From contig JAHREC010000013.1 of assembly GCA_020081605.1 (NCBI GenBank), positions 6,014,001 through 6,078,000 on the forward strand: a stretch of DNA of 64,000 bases, read 5' to 3'. The position numbers and the translations under genes are program-made. This document shows, piece by piece, positions 57,728 to 64,000 of the stretch. Numbering within the stretch: the first letter of the stretch is position 1; every line of letters begins with the position of its first letter. Under the pieces are notes generated by a model, which was not told the DNA's origin, made no database searches, and worked only from the letters and a program-made list of their open reading frames with translations. The DNA comes from Albifimbria verrucaria. Lineage: Eukaryota > Ascomycota > Sordariomycetes > Hypocreales > Stachybotryaceae.

Positions 57728-58552
57728 GGTTTTAATTTTATACGGCGTCTTGTTTCAAAGACAACGGAAGAGGCTTAGCGCATTTACGGGACATGAATAG
57801 TTAGGATTGTGAAGGATTTAAAATTAACGAGAGGTTAACTTCTCTCAGAAATTTGTGATGGGTTACAATTTCTTCAGTTGATTTGACGAGCTATCTGCTC
57901 TGGAAGGGGCAAGGTGTTTCGGTGTTTGGATGGTCTCCATGGACGACATCATGAGCGTCATGTTGAGGATTTGGGTGGTCTGTATTAGGGTAGCTGTCAT
58001 AGTGGAATGGCTAGTTGAATGAACCAAATGGCACTGCTGCAACATATTTTCGTTGTTAAAGCGTGATGGCAACTCGCGCGTCTTGAAAACGCTAGCATCT
58101 CATTACTTAGGGCTGTTTATCACGATGAAAAATCTTGGAAATTGACCAACTAGTGGCACACCTATCAAGTTGATACTCATATCGTATCTCAGACAGTAAT
58201 GTCAAGAGACATACTCTTTGTCCATGTAAGGCCCGGCATGACGACTAAGGTATAGACAGTACACCGGATGACAGTACGAGCATACTGGAGCACGGATAGC
58301 TTGGTGACCCAAGCCGAATATCAAGCAAAATGTGATTGTTCACAAACTTTAAATATAAATGTTTGGATTGGGTGACACTGAATGAAGAGACAATACATCC
58401 GTTTTGATTAACTTTTGATTGTAATCTGGTATAAAAGTGGGGATATATTTTAATGCTTTCTCATTTCCTCCTCACACTCCGTGATATCCATCTCTTTCAG
58501 ATACCATTGCAATTCCCAATTAATTCTTTCAAAGCCTATACGCGCTCCTCAG
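57728..58552. other. Convergent intergenic region
   Basis: 3' flanks of the carboxylesterase and the aminopeptidase, AT-rich, no supported gene. Confidence 0.5.
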
Positions 58553-61500
58553 TCAGAGGTAGCCGTTGGTGTTGAGCCACTCCTTGAGCGAGGCAGCGTC
58601 ACGCTTCTTGTAAGCGGCGCGGCCACGGATTCTGTCCTTGACGGTTCCAAGAGTTCGGTCGAAGCTCTTGGTGTCCTTGTCCTTGAAGAAGGCGTCAATG
58701 TCATCAATGGCGGACTCGTCGGTGAAGCCCCTCAAGCTGACGTTGATGTATCGGTCAACGACAATGGGGTTACCCAGCTTGGCGACAACAGCATCCCAGT
58801 TGTTCTTCATGAACTCCCACTGCAGAGGTCGGGCAGTGGTGTTGGCAGCCAGGCCAACACCGAGGACGTGCATATCGGCGCTAGGGACAGCGTTGGAGGG
58901 GCTGGGCGTTGAAGTTGAAGGGAATGATGGAAGAGTTGAGCAGCTCAGTGTCCTTGACGGAGGCGAGGACTCTGAGGCAGAACAGCTTACCGTCAACCGA
59001 CTTGGTGGTGTACCACTCCTTCTTCAACAGCTCAACGGCACGAGCAGGGTCCTTCTCAACACCAGAGCGCCAGACGGAGCCACGCAGAGCAGGGTAGATG
59101 GCGTTGGTCTCGGGTTCTCAGCCCAAGCGTTGAATCGCTTGAATGCCTCCTCGAGGACCCTATAGATGGTTAGTGGAAGTCGATTTATATGGAGAAGGAT
59201 TAGCTTACTCAGGGTGCTTGTTGGCAACAGCGCTACCAATCAGCTGCTTGCGCAGGATACCGGTAAGGTACTCCTCGCCCTCGGGGAAGTCCCATCCAAT
59301 AGACTTGACCTTCTCGTCAATAAGCTTGAGGACAAAGTTCTCCAGACCCTTCTTGATCTCCTCGTCCTCGCCGAAGACGGACTTGACTGAGGCAATCGAG
59401 TCGAGAACCTGGCTCCAGACCAGAGTATTGGACTCCTTGGAGAAGCCCTGCAGCAGGGTCAGCAGAGCGGCAGTGGTGCCGTTGCCGGCAAAGGCAAGGT
59501 CGGCAGTGGAACCAATGATGGCGATCCTCTCCTCGGTACCAAGACGGTCAAGCTGCTGGCTGAGCTTGGCAAGACGAGCAGGGGGTAGTTGACACGGTAG
59601 AAACCAGTGGCGCCGCTGTTGAGCTTGTAGAAGTCATCATCGATATCGCGGATGGTCTCCTCCTTGTTGTTCAGGGACAGAGCGGCAACGCCCTTCTCGC
59701 CCTTCTTGCCCTCAAGGCCAAGAGGCAACCACCAGGTGGTGGTGTCATCCTCGGGCTTGACATCGCCGGTGGAGAGGAAGCGGGACTGCTTGACGGAGAT
59801 CTGGCCAGGCTCCTCAGCGACAGTCAGGACAGGGTGACCAATCTTGGAAATCCAGGGGTGCATGATGGTGTTGACATCCTGACCGGAAGCCTCGCTCAGA
59901 GCATCCCAGAGGGCCTTGGTCTTGGCGTTACCGTAAGCGTGAGCCTTAAGGTAGTTGGCAACACCCTTGAGGAAAGTCTCAACACCGAGGTGGTTAGCAA
60001 GCATGCGGATGACGGAGCAGCCCTTCTGGTAGCTGATGGAGTCGAAGATCTGGTTGATGTCAAGGGCGTCACGGACGGGGACGTGGATAGGGTGGCTGGC
60101 GCGGATACCATCCAGGCGGAAAGCTCCCTCCATACCCTCGTTGACGAACTGGGCCCAAACCTGCCACTCGGGGTGCAGGTGGTCGACGGCGTGCCAGCCA
60201 ACCCAGGTGGCGAAACCTTCGTTCAGCCAGAGCTCATCCCACCAATCCATGGTGACAAGGTTACCGAACCACTGGTGGGCCAGCTCGTGGGCAACAACGT
60301 AGGCAATGTCGTTCTTGAACCTGGGGTCGGAGGTCTTCTCGTCGAAGAGGACCTGGGTGGTACGGTAGGTGACCAGACCCCAGTTCTCCATGGCACCGTG
60401 GGTGAACTCGTGAACAGCGATCAGATCGGACTTGGGAAGAGGGTAGTCAATCTCGAAGATCTCGGAGAAGTAGTCGATGATCTTGGGAGCGTGCTCGAGG
60501 GCCCAGCGACCCTGCTCCTTGAGACCACGGGTGGTGTAGACACGGACGGGGATCTGCTTGCCGTTGTAGCGTCGGTCAGTGTGGGCCTCGACATACTCGA
60601 AGTCACCGACAGCCCAGGCCAGGAGGTAGGAGCTCATGACGGGAGAGGTCTCGAAGGAGACCATGTTCCAGCCATCCTTGGTGGGCTTGGTCTCCTTGAC
60701 AGGCATGTTGCTCAGAGCAACCTGGTCGACGGGGACCTCAATCTCAAAGTCAAAGGTGGCCTTGAGGTTGGGCTCGTCGAAGCAGGGAAGGCTCGGCGGG
60801 CATCGCAGGACTCGAACTGGGTGCTCAGCATGTAGTGCCAGTCGTCGTCGCGGGGCACGGAAGCGGCGAGGGTGGCGGCAGGCTTGTACTTGCTGCGGTA
60901 GAAACCAGCCATCTCGTTGTTCATGATACCCTCGAACTCGATGGTGACGGCAGCCTTCTTGGAGACAGGCAGCTCCTGGTCGAAGGTGATGGTGGCACGC
61001 TGGGCCTTCTCATCGTAGCTGAAGCTGGAGGACTCGAGAGCCTGGGAGCCCTTGGTGTGGTCGAGGGTGACGCTGGCCTTGAAGAGCTTGAGCTCGAGGG
61101 TGTTGAGGACGATTTCCTTGGTGGGCTTGACGATCTCGGACTCGATACTGGGTAGGGCGTGTCAATTGAGGTGACAGTAGTAGTGGTGGTAGTGGTGGTG
61201 GTCTGGTGTGGTGTGGTGTTTGCCGCCGGCGGCAATACGAGGAAGAGGAGCAGAGGAGGGGAGGAGGAGAGAAGAGGAGAGGGGCAAAACTCACGTCACG
61301 GTGCCCTTGTAGGTCCAGTTCTTGAACTCGAGGTCCCTCAAGGAGACGACGTAGTGGTTGGGCTTGACATTGTCAGGGAGAACTTCGCGGTCGGTCATCT
61401 TGGGCTTGCTGGCCCTAGCGTGGGCAGAACAAGATCGAAAGGGTATCTGAGAGAGAAGGCTAGAGAGAAGAAGACGGTCAGTGTCCCTGCAGGTGAAGCA

Positions 61501-62237
61501 AGAGACGAAAGAGGCACAGCAGCGGCGAAGCGACTATGCCAGGAAGAAGCAAAGAAAGAAAAAGGGGATGGGAATCTTGAGAGAGAGGAGGAGGAAAGAT
61601 GGAGGGGAGGGGAGGAAGCTGTAGAAGTAGGAAGGAGAAGCTTCGTCTGGCCGTGTGTGATGAATATGATGCAGAATAGCGGGGTGGAGGGAAACTGGAG
61701 CTAAGGTGCTGTAAGGTGTGGTATGATGCAGCCCAGCTCGGGTGGTAGGAGGGTAGAGGGTACCTGTAGAGGGTACCTGTAGCTGCCAGGCGGGGTCCTC
61801 TCCATCTGCCGCGCCACACCTGGGACGAGAGGTACAGCTACACGCTGGAGGTTGTGTCTTGGGACACGCGCCTAACGTAGAAGAAAAGGTGCAGCAGAGG
61901 TACAAGGTACCATGCGGATAAGTTACAGGGAACAGACAAAAAAAAAAAAAAAAGACGAACAAATGACAAGACAATAAAGACAAACATACCTCTGAAACGG
62001 CACAGGGAGCTTCCTGTTCCATCGCCGGCCTTCACCAGACGACGTCCGGCCCAGCGCATCGCTCACGAACCCTCGCCTCGGCTCCAGCGGCAAGGCACGC
62101 CTCGCATTGCTTCGGCCCAGGCCCTGCTGCTGCTGCTCTGCGCTCCACCGCAGCGCGCTCCTCAGCGTCTGGGGCTGTCGCTGCTGCACGACATGCTGCT
62201 GCGACGTGACCAGCTGCCGGATCAAGGATCGCGACAT
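58553..62237 (-). CDS. APE2: M1 zinc aminopeptidase with mitochondrial leader exon
   Basis: Four exons: 62237-61990, 61414-61295, 61147-59209 and 59159-58553. Exon 1 encodes MSRSLIRQLVTSQQHVVQQR..., rich in Arg, Ser and Gln and poor in acids, a good mitochondrial presequence. Its splice (CAG AG/G GCC) joins in frame to ASKPKMTDREVLPDNVKP. The internal ATG at 61398 would start a cytosolic form. The catalytic part has GAMEN (HGAMENWGLVTYR), the zinc site HELAHQW with the distal Glu in LWLNEGFATW, and the DWWDELW spacer. The C-terminal ERAP1-like helical domain reads VLEEAFKRFNAWAENP and ends LKEWLNTNGYL. Five single-base gaps (60785-60787, 59581-59585, 59112-59114, two at 58898-58906) restore exactly 973 codons. 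The family removes N-terminal residues from peptides. Identity as APE2/AAP1-type is firm; which yeast orthologue is less so. Confidence 0.9.
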
Positions 62238-63528
62238 GGCGAAGAGAGCGAAAGGTGAAGGGATGAAACAAAAAGTTATTAAAAACCAGAGGCAAGTAAT
62301 AAAAAACAATGGCAGAAAATAATGATAAAAAAATAAAATAGTAAAATAAAAAGTGTCGTTGAGTTGAGTCTGGCTTCCGTCGTTAGACCGCGTCGCCGAA
62401 TATGCTTCCCCAGTTTGACCCTCCTCTGCTCACGTTGACATGCTGCGGGCCCTCCGTTTCAAGCAACACGATCAAAGACCCCGTCTGGGCCAAAAATCAA
62501 AAAGTTCCCAAAAGGAACCGCGTGGCCACTTTTCTCACCTCCCTATTCCGTCCTGGTCTTTCCTCGGGTCACGGAATGGAAGCGCGCTCGCCAGTTGGTC
62601 GTCCGTCCGTCTGTGGTTCCAGCAGGATGGGAGGAAAAGAGGGAATTGGGGGCGTGGGAAGGGAAGGGAAGGGGAAAAACGTAGCCTAGCCTCGCAAAGC
62701 TCCCTTTTGTCGCGCGACAAAAAGCTCTAGCGGGTCGCGCGTCAAAGTTCCCCTGGCGCATGCACAGCAGCGGGAAGAAGGAAAAAATTAATTAAAACCC
62801 ACCCAGCGTCCGGTGCCCAGGGTCCCGGCTACACGGACGGCCTGCTGCGGCTCGACCCTGACCTTGACCTGAGCTTTGCTTTGCTTTGCTTTGCTTGTCT
62901 TGGCCTTTAGCGCATCGTATCGTACCGTCCCTGACTAAATACGGCATTTCCATATTTGGCAATCGACCTCGGCTTAGCTTGGCATGGCATGGCATGACAT
63001 GGTATCCTCTCTTTATCACTCTCACTCTTCCACTCTCTCGCTCTTCTACTCTCTCACTCTCACTTCTACAAAGTACACAAAACTGATGCATCATGAAGTC
63101 TTCACGCTTGTATTCGAAGTCTCCTTTCTTACCCGCTTAACGCTAAGCCAAATCCTCCGTGAAACCAATCATCGCTAGTCGCCTGCTGTCCCATGTTGGA
63201 AACCTGCAAAATCACAAAATGCAACCCATCCATCCATCCGTCCGTCCGCTCGCGTGTCGTCCAGTTGGAGCAGGCCACTCATAGCCAATACCCGTCATGC
63301 CTTGATCCTATCATGCTGATAGCCTCCCATAGAAGACTGTTGCTTCCTCCGTATAATCCATTACCAAACGCCTAATGATCTGCTCCTTTCGTAACCCAGA
63401 ATGGAATCGTCGCCCTAGCATTTAAATTCAGTTGTAACATCTCCCGCCTCATAAATCCTTGTCACACATAACTCATGCGGTTGTGCTGTCCCTAACCACA
63501 GGGCGCCTTAGCAGTCCCAGCTATGAAT
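62238..63528. other. Intergenic region / aminopeptidase promoter
   Basis: No supported gene. Contains an A-rich stretch just upstream of the leader exon (62270-62350), TTTGC repeats (62875-62895), a GGCAT microsatellite at 62981-63005 and CTCTCACTCT repeats near 63025-63060. Confidence 0.45.
62981..63005. repeat. GGCAT microsatellite
   Basis: Tandem GGCAT units with one GACAT variant, the same unit as at 7153-7173. Confidence 0.7.
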
Positions 63529-64000
63529 TCATTGCCCTGAGGTCGACATTTCGTCTTGCTCCACTTTGGTCGCGATGGCATCCCACCAAGGACCATGGGC
63601 AGCCCGATCAACTGCGCCAATCTTGTCCAGCAGATCAGAGATGTGCCTGACCTTCTCAACAAACTCCGACAGCCCGAGGCTAGCCAACTTCTCGCCTGCT
63701 GCGTTGGCGGCTTTGACCTTCTCGCTGGCTGACTGCGCCGTCAACCGGGTAAGAATGTTCCCACGGAGTCGCGTCAGCAGCAAGCGAAGGACTGGTTCGC
63801 TCGGTTCCTTGTAATCACGGGACATCTCTTGACTAGCGATGAGCACTCTGGTCACCAGGGCACGGAGCTGGCTCTTGGTCGCTCCCGGCATGGATCGTCC
63901 AGACTCCAAGGCGGCCATCGTCCCGTCCACGGTGGTGTCGATCGAGGCATGCTCCGCCTCGAGGACACTCATGATGCGGGACGCCTCCGTCTTCCATGCC
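63529..64000 (-). CDS. TCP11/SOK1-like protein, C-terminal part (partial)
   Basis: The frame is open from the window edge to a TGA at 63529-63531. It reads through MSVLEAEHASIDTTVDGTMA, then TKSQLRALVTRVLIASQEMS and VLRLLLTRLRGNILTRL. The C-terminus, LASLGLSEFVEKVRHISDLL followed by VDRAAHGPWWDAIA, resembles the T-complex protein 11 family, which includes yeast Sok1, linked to cAMP/PKA signalling. I recognise this only from the C-terminal pattern, so the call is tentative. The in-frame ATG at 63972 is probably internal because the frame continues in coding style beyond it. All helical, no membrane segment. Confidence 0.5.
   Translation of the reverse strand, partial: AWKTEASRIMSVLEAEHASIDTTVDGTMAALESGRSMPGATKSQLRALVTRVLIASQEMSRDYKEPSEPVLRLLLTRLRGNILTRLTAQSASEKVKAANAAGEKLASLGLSEFVEKVRHISDLLDKIGAVDRAAHGPWWDAIATKVEQDEMSTSGQ

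Noticed and set aside
59834..60835. Long plus-strand open frame (about 330 codons) opposite the aminopeptidase
   Set aside because: It is the antisense shadow of a highly biased, conserved coding exon; it has no motif and its translation is Val/Gly/Asp-biased as expected from reverse-complemented codons.

Overview
The window looks like nuclear chromosomal DNA of a filamentous ascomycete, probably a Sordariomycete. The introns are short (about 50-80 nt) with GTAAGT/GTGAGT-type donors and YAG acceptors. Coding regions are GC-rich, genes lie on both strands at loose spacing with 1-3.5 kb gaps, and the gene set is typical: an AA9 polysaccharide monooxygenase with a fungal CBM1, a mitochondrial phosphate carrier, SDA1, TRM6, ARPC3 and an M1 aminopeptidase.

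Layout. 1-660: 3' part missing from a secreted Ser/Thr-rich repeat protein. 3.8-5.0 kb: zinc alcohol dehydrogenase. 7.4 kb: small two-exon gene. 9.1-10.4 kb: mitochondrial phosphate carrier. 11.3-12.4 kb: secreted protein of unknown function. 13.5-31 kb: an accessory stretch interrupted only by SDA1 (21.4-23.8 kb). It holds several orphan genes with coiled coils and low-complexity tails, a shared unnamed domain in an intact gene (26.1-27.7 kb) and in a relic (13.6-14.0 kb), a broken SF1-helicase-like NTPase (17.6-19.2 kb), A-rich tandem repeats, a duplicated 3' flank, and a roughly 185-bp dispersed repeat present three times. 31.3-37.4 kb: secreted M20 peptidase, AA9 oxidase and a fucose-permease-type sugar transporter, a plausible biomass-degradation and uptake neighbourhood. 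41-42.3 kb: secreted His/Cys-rich protein. 45-47.2 kb: flavin monooxygenase. 47.8-53 kb: TRM6, ARPC3 and a conserved acidic-tailed protein. 56-57.7 kb: secreted type-B carboxylesterase/lipase. 58.6-62.2 kb: M1 aminopeptidase with a mitochondrial leader exon. 63.5-64 kb: end of a TCP11/SOK1-like gene.

An important caveat is that almost every conserved gene is split by one to five single-base frameshifts. Nearly all are missing bases in short homopolymers, mostly C/G runs. Adding back one base per break makes every checked gene length divisible by three and restores family motifs. I read this as systematic homopolymer under-calling in the assembly, not mass pseudogenization, and I give such genes as single CDS spans. 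Two genes (the helicase-like gene and the flavin monooxygenase) also contain in-frame stop codons that this artefact does not explain.

No rRNA, convincing tRNA, CRISPR array, complete transposon or polyketide/NRPS cluster was seen.
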